A stretch of DNA of 45,146 nt from Chloroflexota bacterium (lineage in GTDB: Bacteria > Chloroflexota > Dehalococcoidia > SM23-28-2 > JACOUE01): positions 1 to 45,146 of the forward strand of contig JACOUE010000040.1 in the NCBI GenBank assembly GCA_016178045.1. The letters run 5' to 3'. Under the pieces are notes generated by a model. That model saw only the letters and a list, made by a program, of their open reading frames with translations. It had not been told where the DNA came from and did not search any database. Each line of letters starts with the position of its first letter. The first letter of the stretch is position 1. The position numbers and the translations under genes were made by a program. Positions 32,110 through 39,785 of this stretch are shown here, piece by piece.

Positions 32110-33465
32110 ATGACCCAGTGGCAGACGGAGCGAATGCGGGGGGCCCCGGTGCGGCCGGAGGTGGGGTCGGCGCGTACGACCCCGGGCCGCTACAACGAGG
32201 ACATGGAGGGGCTGATCTTCCGCCTCCATCAGCTGCTCATCGAGGAGCTGGACGCCGACCAGATCGGCGCCATGGGCCGCGAGGAGCGCCGCAAGGTGGT
32301 GGAGCAGGCCGCCCAGACCCTTCTGCGGCGGGAGATGCCCACGGTGGGTGGCATTACCCGCGACCAGATCGTGAGCCGCGTGGTGGATGAGGTCGTGGGC
32401 CTGGGGCCCATCGACGCCATGATGCGCGACGCGTCCGTCTCCGAGGTGATGGTCAACCACGTCGACGAGGTGTACTTCGAGCGCGAGGGCATCATCTACC
32501 TGAGCGACGTCCGCTTCCGCGACCAGGACCACGTCATGCGCATCATCGAGCGCATCGTGGCCCCCCTGGGCCGCAGGGTGGACGAGTCGTCCCCGATGGT
32601 GGACGCCCGCCTTCCGGACGGCTCGCGGGTGAACATCGTCATACCGCCGGTGGCGCCCAAAAGCCCCAGCATCACCATCCGCAAGTTCCGCGCCGACAAG
32701 ATGACGATGCAGGACCTGATGGCGGCCGGCACTATCACCGAGGACATCGTCGGCTTCCTGGAAGCGTGCGTTAAGCTGCGGATTAACATCCTCATCTCGG
32801 GTGGAACCGGCACCGGTAAGACGACGTTCCTCAACGCCCTCTCCGCCTACATCCCTGATACCGAGCGGATCGTGACTATTGAGGACCCGGTAGAGGTGAA
32901 GCTCCAGCAGCCGCACGTGGTGAGCCTGGAGGCCCGGCCGTCGAACCTGGACGGCCGCGGCGAGATCACCCAGCGGGACCTCCTGCGCAACTCCCTACGC
33001 ATGCGCCCGGACCGCATCATCATCGGTGAGGTGCGCGGTCCCGAGGCATTCGACATGCTCAACGCCATGAACACGGGCCACGAGGGCTCCCTCTGTACCG
33101 TCCACGCCAACTCGCCTCGCGACGCCCTGGCCCGTATCGAGAACATGGTGCTGATGGCGAACCTGGATCTGCCCGACCGCGCCATCCGCGAGCAGGTGTC
33201 TTCGGCCCTGCACCTGATGATCCAGCTCGCCCGCTTCAGCGACGGCGTGCGCCGCGTCACCCACATCACGGAGGTGGCGGGCATGGAGGGCCTGGTGATC
33301 ACCTTGCAGGACCTCTTCCGATTCGAGCAGACGGGCGTGGGGGCCGAGGGCGCCATCATGGGTGCGGTCCGGTCGACGGGGATCCGTCCCACCTTCGCCG
33401 AGCGGTTCGAAGTGGCGGGCATCAAGCTTCCGGACAACGCCTTCATGGCCCGGGTGGGGAGCTAG
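32110..33465 (+). CDS. tadA: Tad secretion ATPase CpaF/TadA
   Basis: A 451-aa type II/IV secretion ATPase that powers Flp pilus extension. Landmarks: [24 protein letters not shown] (N-terminal domain), Walker A GGTGTGKT (231-238), [10 protein letters not shown] (Asp box), [11 protein letters not shown] (Walker B) and the His box [13 protein letters not shown]. All catalytic parts are intact. Four bases follow the tadZ stop. The next gene, tadB, starts one base after its stop. Confidence 0.95.
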   Translation: MTQWQTERMRGAPVRPEVGSARTTPGRYNEDMEGLIFRLHQLLIEELDADQIGAMGREERRKVVEQAAQTLLRREMPTVGGITRDQIVSRVVDEVVGLGPIDAMMRDASVSEVMVNHVDEVYFEREGIIYLSDVRFRDQDHVMRIIERIVAPLGRRVDESSPMVDARLPDGSRVNIVIPPVAPKSPSITIRKFRADKMTMQDLMAAGTITEDIVGFLEACVKLRINILISGGTGTGKTTFLNALSAYIPDTERIVTIEDPVEVKLQQPHVVSLEARPSNLDGRGEITQRDLLRNSLRMRPDRIIIGEVRGPEAFDMLNAMNTGHEGSLCTVHANSPRDALARIENMVLMANLDLPDRAIREQVSSALHLMIQLARFSDGVRRVTHITEVAGMEGLVITLQDLFRFEQTGVGAEGAIMGAVRSTGIRPTFAERFEVAGIKLPDNAFMARVGS

Positions 33466-33466
33466 A

Positions 33467-34444
33467 GTGGACCTGCTCCTTCTCCTTATCGGCGCCAGCC
33501 TGACGCTGGCCGTGTTCACCGCCGTGGTCGCCGTGCGCCAGTGGCGGCGCCCGGGGGAGACGATGACGGAGCGCCTGGAAGACCTGCGCAAGGAGCGGCC
33601 TCAGCCCACGCTGGAGGACGAGCCGCACCTGATGCGCAAGCGCAGCTACAGCAGGCTGCCTCAGCTCAGCGAGTTCCTCGCCGGGCTGCGGGGCTCGGAG
33701 AAGGTGGCCCTGGAGCTGGAGCGCGCGGGCATCCCCCTGCGAGTAGGGGAGTACTACCTCATCCGCGGTGTGACCTCATTCGTCTTCTTCCTGATCCCCT
33801 TCGTCTTCAACCGGGGGTTTATTGGCTTCGTCTTCGCCGTCGGGTTTGCGACGCTCGGCTTCTTGCTGCCCGCGCTCTACGTCTCGGGGAAGAAGCAGGG
33901 GCGGGCGAACCGGATCAACGCCCAGTTGGTGGAGCTGCTGGGCCTCGTGTCCAACTCCCTGAAGTCCGGCTACGGCCTGATGCAGAGCTTCGAGTTCGCC
34001 TCGCGGCAGATGCGCCCGCCTATTGTGCTGGAGCTGAGGCGGATGCTCCGGGAGAACAGCCTGGGCATGCCCGCCGAGGAAGCGATCAACAGCCTGGGCC
34101 AGCGTATCGCCAGCCCGGACCTAGACATGGTACTCACCGCCATCAACATCCAACGGGCCGTCGGCGGCAACCTGGCCGAGATCCTGGACAACGTCGCTTT
34201 CACGATGCGGGAGCGGGAGCGCATCCGCGGCGAGATACGGACGCTCACCGCCCAGCAGCGGATGACCGGGATCATCATCTCCGGCCTGCCGGTCGGGATG
34301 GCGTTGCTGTTCATGCTCATCAATCCGGAGTACATGAGTGTGCTCTTCACGGAGACGGTGGGCCGGGTCATGCTGGCCATGGCCGTGGGCTTTGAAGCGG
34401 TGGGGATCTTCGCGATGAAGCGAATCATGGCGATCGAGGTATAG
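33467..34444 (+). CDS. tadB: Tad membrane platform protein TadB
   Basis: A 325-aa inner-membrane protein of the GspF/T2SSF class. One N-terminal hydrophobic segment, a cytosolic stretch (40-100), two closely placed membrane segments (about 105-150), then the T2SSF domain (LLGLVSNSLKSGYGLMQSFEFAS, LGQRIASPDLDMVLTAINIQ, GGNLAEILDNVAFTMRER) and a C-terminal membrane pair. GTG start at 33467, immediately after tadA. Works with tadC as the platform that TadA drives. Confidence 0.9.
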   Translation: MDLLLLLIGASLTLAVFTAVVAVRQWRRPGETMTERLEDLRKERPQPTLEDEPHLMRKRSYSRLPQLSEFLAGLRGSEKVALELERAGIPLRVGEYYLIRGVTSFVFFLIPFVFNRGFIGFVFAVGFATLGFLLPALYVSGKKQGRANRINAQLVELLGLVSNSLKSGYGLMQSFEFASRQMRPPIVLELRRMLRENSLGMPAEEAINSLGQRIASPDLDMVLTAINIQRAVGGNLAEILDNVAFTMRERERIRGEIRTLTAQQRMTGIIISGLPVGMALLFMLINPEYMSVLFTETVGRVMLAMAVGFEAVGIFAMKRIMAIEV

Positions 34445-34449
34445 GCGAC

Positions 34450-35361
34450 GTGCTGGTACTGATCGGCCTCTGTGCTTTTGCGACCGCGGCGTTCCTGCTG
34501 CTCGCGCTCTCGCGCCGGGGCGGCTCCGTCCTTGCCGCCCGCATCGATTCCTTCAAGGAGCAGGCGGTCATCACCGCGGAAGGGGAGGGCGACCTCATGA
34601 CCCCCTTCAGCGAGCGCATCGTCAAGCCGACGCTCGCGGGGCTGGCCCGCGCCGTCACGTCCGTCCTCCCGGCCTCCGTGCTCGCAAACATCGAGAACCA
34701 GTTGGTGATGGCGGGCAACCCCATCACTATGAACGGCTTCCTCACGTTGTGGCTGGCCACGGCCAGCTTCTTCGTGGTCGTGGTGACGGGGCTGGTCGTG
34801 CTGGTGTTCGGGAAGGTGGGCCCCCAACAGGCGCTGGTGGTGCTCGTGTTCGGCTCCTTCGGCCTCGTGCTCCCCGTCTTCTGGCTAAAGGGCCGGGTGA
34901 AGACGCGGCAGAAGCTGGTCCTGAAGGCCCTGCCCGATGCCCTCGACCTTATCACGACATCCGTGGAGGCCGGCCTCGGACTGGACGCCGCCCTGGCCCG
35001 CGTAGCCGAAAAGACGCGGGGCCCCCTGGCCGAGGAGCTCTCGCGGATGCTGCGCGACGTGGCGATGGGGCGACTGCGCCGCGAGGCTCTCGCCGACATG
35101 GGCGGCCGCACCGGCGTGGAGGAGCTCATCGCCTTCATCAACGCCGTGATCCAGGCGGAGCAGCTCGGCGTCGGCATCGCTCAGGTGCTGAGGGTTCAGT
35201 CCGAGCAGCTGCGGATGCGCCGGCGACAGCGGGCGGAGCAGGCCGCCCACGAGGCGCCCATCAAGATGATCTTCCCGCTGGTCCTGTTCATCTTCCCGGC
35301 GTTCATGCTGATAATCCTGGGACCGGCGGTCATCACAATTGGAGAGTCCTTACTCAAGTAA
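34450..35361 (+). CDS. tadC: Tad membrane platform protein TadC
   Basis: A 303-aa T2SSF-type protein, partner of TadB. N-terminal and central hydrophobic segments, then LKALPDALDLITTSVEAGLGLDAALARVAE, FINAVIQAEQLGVGIAQVLRVQSEQLR and a C-terminal helix pair (IKMIFPLVLFIFPAFMLIIL). GTG start at 34450, five bases after tadB. Last recognisable Tad gene; XRE regulator follows by 18 bases. Confidence 0.9.
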   Translation: MLVLIGLCAFATAAFLLLALSRRGGSVLAARIDSFKEQAVITAEGEGDLMTPFSERIVKPTLAGLARAVTSVLPASVLANIENQLVMAGNPITMNGFLTLWLATASFFVVVVTGLVVLVFGKVGPQQALVVLVFGSFGLVLPVFWLKGRVKTRQKLVLKALPDALDLITTSVEAGLGLDAALARVAEKTRGPLAEELSRMLRDVAMGRLRREALADMGGRTGVEELIAFINAVIQAEQLGVGIAQVLRVQSEQLRMRRRQRAEQAAHEAPIKMIFPLVLFIFPAFMLIILGPAVITIGESLLK

Positions 35362-35379
35362 CGTTGAGAGGTGGTTGGA

Positions 35380-35748
35380 ATGGCTCTGGGTCAGACAATC
35401 AGGAGCCACAGGGAGGAGTTGGGCATGAGTCAGGCGCGCCTGGCAACGGCGGCCGGCCTCAGCCAGGGGTACCTGTCGCAGATCGAGAACGGGGAAGTAA
35501 GCAATCCCAGCGCGGCTGTACTGTTCCGCCTGGCGCAGTCGCTGCACGTGGACCCGCGCGTCCTGCTGGAGGCGGCCGGCTATGAGCAGCCGCGGGAACG
35601 GAACGGGGAGGAGGAGTTCGACATGCCGGTCGACCCCGACCTGCTCCGCTTCCTGGCCAGCCAGTCGCGGGAGCAACAGCGGGCCCTGCTACGCTTGCTC
35701 CAGGAGATCGAGGATAAGCTGGCCGTGGCGGAGGGGCAGCGCCGCTAG
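35380..35748 (+). CDS. XRE-family regulator with C-terminal helical module
   Basis: A 122-aa protein. Residues 2-65 form a Cro/CI helix-turn-helix (MSQARLATAAGLSQGYLSQIENGEVSNPSAAVLFRLAQSL), residues 84-115 a helical module (VDPDLLRFLASQSREQQRAL and following). A second regulator (36669-37139) has the same two parts, and a free copy of the module occurs at 37143-37322. It follows tadC on the same strand and could control the Tad operon. ATG 35380 is preferred over GTG 35371 because GAGAGGTGG lies at the right distance. Confidence 0.85.
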   Translation: MALGQTIRSHREELGMSQARLATAAGLSQGYLSQIENGEVSNPSAAVLFRLAQSLHVDPRVLLEAAGYEQPRERNGEEEFDMPVDPDLLRFLASQSREQQRALLRLLQEIEDKLAVAEGQRR

Positions 35749-35775
35749 AGGCAGGCCGGCGGCCGTAGTATACTC

Positions 35776-36156
35776 ATGCAAACTGTCCGGACCGGAGAGA
35801 AGGGTTTGCTGCGCATCCTCAACGAGACGAAGGGCACCGTGGTGGCCGACAAGGCACAGACAGCCCGCAGCCTGTGGTCAAAGTTCTGGGGCCTGATGCT
35901 CCGCAGCGGCCTGCCCGACGGTGGAGGGCTGCTGCTGTCGCCCTGTTCGTCCATCCACACCTTCTTCATGCGCTTTCCCATCGACGTGGTATTCGTGGAC
36001 CGGGCGAACACCGTGGTCAAAGTGGTGCCCGCAATGCGTCCGTACCGGGTGACGATGGCCTTCAGAGGCGCCCGTTCCGCCCTGGAGCTTGCCGCCGGAG
36101 CGGCCGAGCGGGCTAGGGTGGAGCGGGGCGACGTCCTGGTGGTCAGCGATGACTGA
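35776..36156 (+). CDS. DUF192 family protein
   Basis: A 126-aa DUF192 protein. The family pattern is clear: VADKAQTARSLWSKFWGLMLRSGLPDGGGLLLSPCSSIHTFFMRFPIDVVFVD, then NTVVKVV and the ALEL/AAG end motif. DUF192 proteins are small beta-rich folds of unknown role, sometimes exported; this copy lacks a signal peptide. ATG 35776 follows the XRE regulator by 27 bases. A hairpin ends the unit. Confidence 0.88.
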   Translation: MQTVRTGEKGLLRILNETKGTVVADKAQTARSLWSKFWGLMLRSGLPDGGGLLLSPCSSIHTFFMRFPIDVVFVDRANTVVKVVPAMRPYRVTMAFRGARSALELAAGAAERARVERGDVLVVSDD

Positions 36157-36180
36157 ACTACGGTTCGGGGATGAAAAGGG

Positions 36181-36205
36181 GGAAGCCCCGATCATCGGGG
36201 CTTCC
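36181..36205. terminator. Bidirectional terminator between DUF192 gene and convergent small gene
   Basis: GGAAGCCCCGAT pairs perfectly with ATCGGGGCTTCC (12-bp arms, one-base centre). On the minus strand it is followed by CCCTTTT, so it would end the 36490-36272 transcript; on the plus strand the T-run is missing. Confidence 0.7.
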
Positions 36206-36271
36206 TGCCGGGCTGGCTCGCGGGTGCGGGCGGGCTCGTCCCAGGCAAACGCTTTCGGGCTTGCTCCCGGC

Positions 36272-36490
36272 CTAGCGGCTCCGCAGGGCGGGGGCCAGGC
36301 GCTTCCACAGCATCGCCCGCTCGTCGGCGCCGTGAGCGGCGCGGGCGCGGGCGAGCTTTCGCCTCAGCCTTGCCACGTGAAGCAGTTGCCGCACCTCGGG
36401 GTCGGTCACGGCGGCCTTCCTGACCTCAATGCCGAGCATCCCATCGAGGGAGGCGGCCAGGGCGTCTTCTTTCGTCGTAGTCACGGTCAT
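36272..36490 (-). CDS. Small protein homologous to the anti-sigma repeat (stand-alone copy)
   Basis: A 72-aa protein with the same pattern as the repeats of the 283-aa protein at 37421-38272: ASLDGMLGIE (compare DLIEG), then DPEVRQLLHVARLRRKLARAR (compare AELAALLRIARIRRQ), and MLWKRLAPALR (compare VWELVVAKLQ). No membrane segment. It may compete with or mimic the repeat; this is inference. It faces the XRE gene at 36669 across an AT-rich region rich in inverted repeats, so both could be controlled from there. Confidence 0.7.
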   Translation of the reverse strand: MTVTTTKEDALAASLDGMLGIEVRKAAVTDPEVRQLLHVARLRRKLARARAAHGADERAMLWKRLAPALRSR

Positions 36491-36564
36491 GTCTTACGGA
36501 AAGTTGACAGAATATCGATACTAAAACCGTTCTTCCTGAATCGATTGTCAGTGCAATGTATATT

Positions 36565-36633
36565 ATTGATATATCAATCAGGTGTGAAAAGTCAAGTGTT
36601 AGGGTTGACTTTTTGAGAAAAATCGTTCAGAAT
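36565..36633. promoter_or_regulatory. AT-rich divergent control region with two inverted repeats
   Basis: Between the minus-strand repeat gene and the XRE gene, base composition drops sharply. ATTGATATATCAAT (36565-36578) is a perfect 14-base palindrome. AAAAGTCAA (36587-36595) and TTGACTTTT (36605-36613) form a 9-base inverted repeat with 9-base spacer; its right arm is also the -35 of a promoter TTGACT (36605-36610), 17 bases, CAGAAT (36628-36633). Spacing and position fit binding of the XRE regulator to its own control region (inference). Confidence 0.6.
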
Positions 36634-36668
36634 CTTTGATACACGCTCTCGGGCGAGGGAAGGTTACT

Positions 36669-37139
36669 ATGAAGCTAGGCGACAAGATCAGGGAACTGCG
36701 CGACCAGATCGGCATCACCCAGGGCCAGCTGGCCGGCTCGGCCGAGGTCAGCCAGGGCTACCTCTCGCAGTTGGAAAACGGCGACGTCAAGAACCCCAGC
36801 GCCGCCGTCCTCCTGCGCGTGGCCCAGGCGATGAAAGTTGACCCCGACGAGCTCTTCGAGGCGGCGGGCTATTCGACCATGCGCACCCTCCGTCAGATCT
36901 ACCAGGACTATGAAAACCAGGTAGACCCTGACCTCCTCCGCTACATGGGCCGCCTTACCCGAGACCGCCAGCGCCGCCTTCTCTTCCTCCTGGAGAGCAT
37001 GGAGAACCTGATGAAGGTGAACGAGAACCACACCGAACCCACGGAAGACACTGAACCGGCGCCTCATCAGGAAGACAACGGACGCCGCGAAGAGGAAGTA
37101 TACGAGCAGGACGTACCCCTCAAGAGCTATCAGGGGTAG
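36669..37139 (+). CDS. XRE-family regulator with C-terminal helical module (second copy)
   Basis: A 156-aa protein: helix-turn-helix at residues 2-65 (ITQGQLAGSAEVSQGYLSQLENGDVKNPSAAVLLRVAQAM), module at 84-115 (VDPDLLRYMGRLTRDRQRRL and following), then an acidic 40-residue tail (NHTEPTEDTEPAPHQEDNG). HTH and module are close relatives of those in the 35380-35748 regulator, so the two arose by duplication. ATG 36669 with GGGAAGG upstream. Its promoter overlaps an inverted repeat, suggesting autoregulation. Confidence 0.85.
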   Translation: MKLGDKIRELRDQIGITQGQLAGSAEVSQGYLSQLENGDVKNPSAAVLLRVAQAMKVDPDELFEAAGYSTMRTLRQIYQDYENQVDPDLLRYMGRLTRDRQRRLLFLLESMENLMKVNENHTEPTEDTEPAPHQEDNGRREEEVYEQDVPLKSYQG

Positions 37140-37142
37140 GTG

Positions 37143-37322
37143 ATGGCGGACTTCGCCGAGAACCGGTTGGCCTTAGCGGAAAAGGTCGACCCGGACCTCC
37201 TGCAGTTCCTGGCCAGGATGCCCCGCCGCCAGCAGCGGCAGGTCCTGCTCCTCCTAATGGTGGTGGAGAACCTGCTGTACGAGATGATGCGGGAGCGTCG
37301 GCTGCGGGAAGACCTGGAATAG
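37143..37322 (+). CDS. Stand-alone C-terminal module of the XRE regulators
   Basis: A 59-aa protein without DNA-binding domain. Residues 14-45, KVDPDLLQFLARMPRRQQRQ and on to ENLL, repeat the module found after the HTH in both XRE regulators (VDPDLLRF/Y...R..QR..L.LL..E.L). It could pair with the regulators by the module and form inactive mixed dimers, or be a co-regulator; inference from sequence only. ATG 37143 lies three bases after the XRE stop (GTG 37140 is also possible), so both come from one message. A strong terminator follows. Confidence 0.7.
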   Translation: MADFAENRLALAEKVDPDLLQFLARMPRRQQRQVLLLLMVVENLLYEMMRERRLREDLE

Positions 37323-37340
37323 CGCAAACCGGCCGCTAAA

Positions 37341-37376
37341 AGAGAGCAGGGCCCCTTCTCAGGGGCCCTGCTCTCT
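37341..37376. terminator. Strong bidirectional hairpin terminator
   Basis: AGAGAGCAGGGCCCC (37341-37355) pairs perfectly with its reverse complement at 37362-37376 around a TTCTCA loop: a 15-bp stem between convergent transcripts. The T-rich flank is weak on both strands (CTCTTTTAG on the minus side). Confidence 0.75.
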
Positions 37377-37420
37377 TGCGGGGGGTGCTTCTATGACGGC
37401 CGGGAATTGTCTCAGTTACG

Positions 37421-38272
37421 CTACAGCCCGATGACGCTGAAGAGCCGGGCTATAGGGTGATCGGCGAGGCCGGTGAAGGGCAGCGGCGCCACCACCAGGG
37501 CGACGTCAGCCAGGGCGAAGACCACAAGGAGCACCTTTCGCCAGGCCCTGCCCTGGCGGCGGCTGGCCTTCGGCTGCCGCCGGCCGTTGCCCTGGCGGCT
37601 CAGGCGACGCCTGAGCCGGGCCCAGAGGCGGTTCTGCATCGGCCGACCGGATTCGGCCAGGGCGCTGCCCAGGGCTCGTCGCGTCCGGGCCACTTCCATG
37701 AGCCCTGACAGTTTCGAGTCCGGCGCCTCCCATACGGGCTCGCCCAGGATGAGGCGGTCCACCGCCTCGGTCAGCTCCTCGGCGTCCTTGTTCTTCCGGA
37801 AGAAGGGCAGGCGGGAGCGGGACCCCTTTTCGCCCTTCTTCTTGCCCGAGCGAAGGCGGTCCTGCACCCGCGCCCAGACCTCGTCGCGGTAGTCGCCGGA
37901 AAGGGAAGCGGCGCGCTGGGCCAGCTCCCGCCGCAGGGCGATGACGTCGGCCAGCTCCGGAGAGTCGAACTCCGGCGGGCCGTTTGATTGCGGCGGCGGG
38001 TCGGCGGGCGGAGGGTCCATGGGGGGGTCGTTCCCCTCGTCCTCCTTATCACGCTCCCGCAGGCGGCGCTGGAGCTTGGCGACGACGAGCTCCCAGACCT
38101 CCTGCTCGTGGGCGGCGCTGGCGGCAGCCGCCTGCATGGCGGCCTGGCGGCGGATCCTGGCGATCCGCAGCAGGGCGGCCAGCTCGGCGTCGTCCGCCAC
38201 GTCGGGCTCGCGGCCCTCGATGAGGTCGTCGAGCGCCCTGACGAGCCTGTCGGCCCGCTCCTCTTCGTTCAT
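37421..38272 (-). CDS. Membrane-anchored triple-repeat protein, predicted anti-sigma factor
   Basis: A 283-aa protein with three versions of one helical repeat: residues 7-71 (RALDDLIEG, ELAALLRIARIRR, VWELVVAKLQRRL), 104-141 (ELADVIALRRELAQ, VWARVQDRL) and 164-224 (VDRLILGE, LSGLMEVARTRR, LWARLRRRL). A Pro-rich acidic linker (residues 75-100) and a Lys/Arg-rich linker join them; one membrane segment lies near 246-263 and the C-terminus is outside. It begins exactly after the sigma factor stop (TAG then ATG), so they are co-translated; the arrangement predicts an anti-sigma factor that holds the sigma at the membrane. No zinc-binding HxxxCxxC motif is present, so it is not a ZAS-type. Confidence 0.72.
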   Translation of the reverse strand: MNEEERADRLVRALDDLIEGREPDVADDAELAALLRIARIRRQAAMQAAAASAAHEQEVWELVVAKLQRRLRERDKEDEGNDPPMDPPPADPPPQSNGPPEFDSPELADVIALRRELAQRAASLSGDYRDEVWARVQDRLRSGKKKGEKGSRSRLPFFRKNKDAEELTEAVDRLILGEPVWEAPDSKLSGLMEVARTRRALGSALAESGRPMQNRLWARLRRRLSRQGNGRRQPKASRRQGRAWRKVLLVVFALADVALVVAPLPFTGLADHPIARLFSVIGL

Positions 38273-38848
38273 CTAGGGTGTGCCCTCCTGCATGCGCTCG
38301 CGGAGCTTGCGCAGGGCGCGGAATATGGTCACCCGTACGTTGACCTCGCTGGTGCCCAGGATCTGGGCGATCTCACGGTTGCTCAGCTCGGCGTCGAACT
38401 TGAGGGAGATGACTTCCTGTTCCCGGGGCGGCAGCTGCTGCAGGAGCACGCTCAGCGCGGCCACCCGCTCCTGGTGGAGCAGCGCCTCTTCCGGGCTGGG
38501 CGGCTGGTGGTTCAGGCCTGACTCCCAGGCGGCGTCGTGCATGGCCTTGGCCGCCGGCTTCTGCTTGCGCCAGTGCGACGCCACCTCGTTCCGGGCGATG
38601 GTGAAGAGCCACGACCCGAAGGCGTCCTCCGAGCGGAGGGACTGCTTCTTGGTAAACGCCTTCTCGAAGACGTCGGAGACGATGTCGAGGGCCAGTTCCT
38701 TGTCCTGGACCTTGCCGTAGACGTAGGCGAAGAGCTTGGGGAAGTACTGGTTGTACAGCTCCGTAAAGCCGCTCAGCCCGTCGGCCGGATCGCCGCTGGC
38801 GGGGAGCGCCAGGGCGAGATGGCTGGCTTTATCCGCGGTAACAGGCAT
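38273..38848 (-). CDS. RNA polymerase sigma factor, ECF type
   Basis: A 191-aa ECF sigma factor. Region 2 is FTELYNQYFPKLFAYVYGKVQDKELALDIVSDVFEKAF with WLFTIARNEVASHWRK; region 4 is LSVLLQQLPPREQEVISLKFDAELSNREIAQILGTSEVNVRVTIFRALRKLRE, a complete helix-turn-helix. A 25-residue linker lies between. ATG 38848 with GAAGAGGAAG upstream. The downstream gene is its probable anti-sigma partner. A possible self-directed promoter lies at 38972-38946. Confidence 0.93.
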   Translation of the reverse strand: MPVTADKASHLALALPASGDPADGLSGFTELYNQYFPKLFAYVYGKVQDKELALDIVSDVFEKAFTKKQSLRSEDAFGSWLFTIARNEVASHWRKQKPAAKAMHDAAWESGLNHQPPSPEEALLHQERVAALSVLLQQLPPREQEVISLKFDAELSNREIAQILGTSEVNVRVTIFRALRKLRERMQEGTP

Positions 38849-38945
38849 CTTCCTCTTCCCTTCGACCGAAAGGAGCGACGGGGGTCCTTCCCCTCAACGA
38901 GGCGAAGGCGGGCGTTCGCTCGGGGTCTTTGGTGTCGCCATAAGA

Positions 38946-38972
38946 GACGCCACCCTCAGGAGAGCCGTTACA
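38946..38972 (-). promoter_or_regulatory. Candidate ECF promoter of the sigma gene
   Basis: On the minus strand, TGTAAC (38972-38967), 17 bases, CGTC (38949-38946), about 100 bases ahead of the sigma gene. The AAC / CGTC pattern is that of many ECF promoters, which are commonly autoregulated. A similar pair precedes the HD-GYP gene at 5629-5655. Confidence 0.4.
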
Positions 38973-39130
38973 CGGGTTTAGCATTGAAATCGTGTCTGGT
39001 TGTCCTTCAAGCATTGCCCGGTTTCTCCGTATGCGCACTGACAAGTATCGCCCCCGCGGGTTAAAGCGACGGTGAAACTGAACCCACCTCTGGTTAACAC
39101 CCGGTAAATTCCCGCTCCAGCCGCGAGGGC

Positions 39131-39757
39131 CTAGAGGACGACCACTTGGGCGGCGGCGCCGACCAGCGACGCGAACTTCTCCGGGTCGCCGCCGGTGGCG
39201 TACCCGTAATGCATCGGGATGGCCACCCTGGGGCCGATGGCCTTCACCGCCTCCGCCGCTTCCGCCTCGTCCATCGTGTAGGTGCCGCCGATGGGCACGA
39301 GGGCCACGTCCACCGGCCCGAACCCGGCCATCTCCGGCACGCGGTCGGTGTCGCCGCCGTGGTACACGGTCTGGTCGCCCACCTTGAAAACGAACCCCAC
39401 GTTGAACCCGCGGGGGTGGTGGCCGTTGTAGCCCGCCACGGCCCGCACCTCCACCCCCTTCTCCGTCGCCGTCTCGCCCTCGCTGATGGGGACGACCCTG
39501 GCCCTGGTCTTCCCCTGGAGCTGCCCGGCGCAGTGTCGGTTGACGACGACCACCGTGTCGTCCGTGGCGACAGCGTTCACGGCATTCGGGTCGAGGTGGT
39601 CGAAGTGCTCATGGGTGATGAGGATCAGGTCTGCCTTCTCTCCGCCCGTGAGGCGGTGAGGGTCTACGTAGACGACGGCGCCGCCGCTCTTGACCTTGAA
39701 GCTGCTCTGGATGAACCGCTCGAACTCGACGCTGCCGATGGTGGTGCGCTTGGCCAT
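39131..39757 (-). CDS. Metallo-beta-lactamase-fold hydrolase (UlaG/YtkL-like)
   Basis: A 208-aa metal-dependent hydrolase. The metal-binding motif HEHFDHLD (49-56), then GGDTD and a final HYGYATGGDPEKF give the metal ligands of the UlaG-type branch (L-ascorbate-6-phosphate lactonase relatives). GYNGHHPRGFNVGFVF is characteristic of the group. The natural substrate is unknown. A very good GGAAGGAGG ribosome site precedes ATG 39757. It follows the cyclase fusion gene by 28 bases on the same strand. Confidence 0.88.
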   Translation of the reverse strand: MAKRTTIGSVEFERFIQSSFKVKSGGAVVYVDPHRLTGGEKADLILITHEHFDHLDPNAVNAVATDDTVVVVNRHCAGQLQGKTRARVVPISEGETATEKGVEVRAVAGYNGHHPRGFNVGFVFKVGDQTVYHGGDTDRVPEMAGFGPVDVALVPIGGTYTMDEAEAAEAVKAIGPRVAIPMHYGYATGGDPEKFASLVGAAAQVVVL

Positions 39758-39785
39758 TGGGCACCTCCTTCCATCGATTTACGGT

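Noticed and set aside
36206-36271. tRNA or small RNA next to the 36181-36205 hairpin
   Set aside because: No cloverleaf or T-arm pattern; only the terminator hairpin is convincing.
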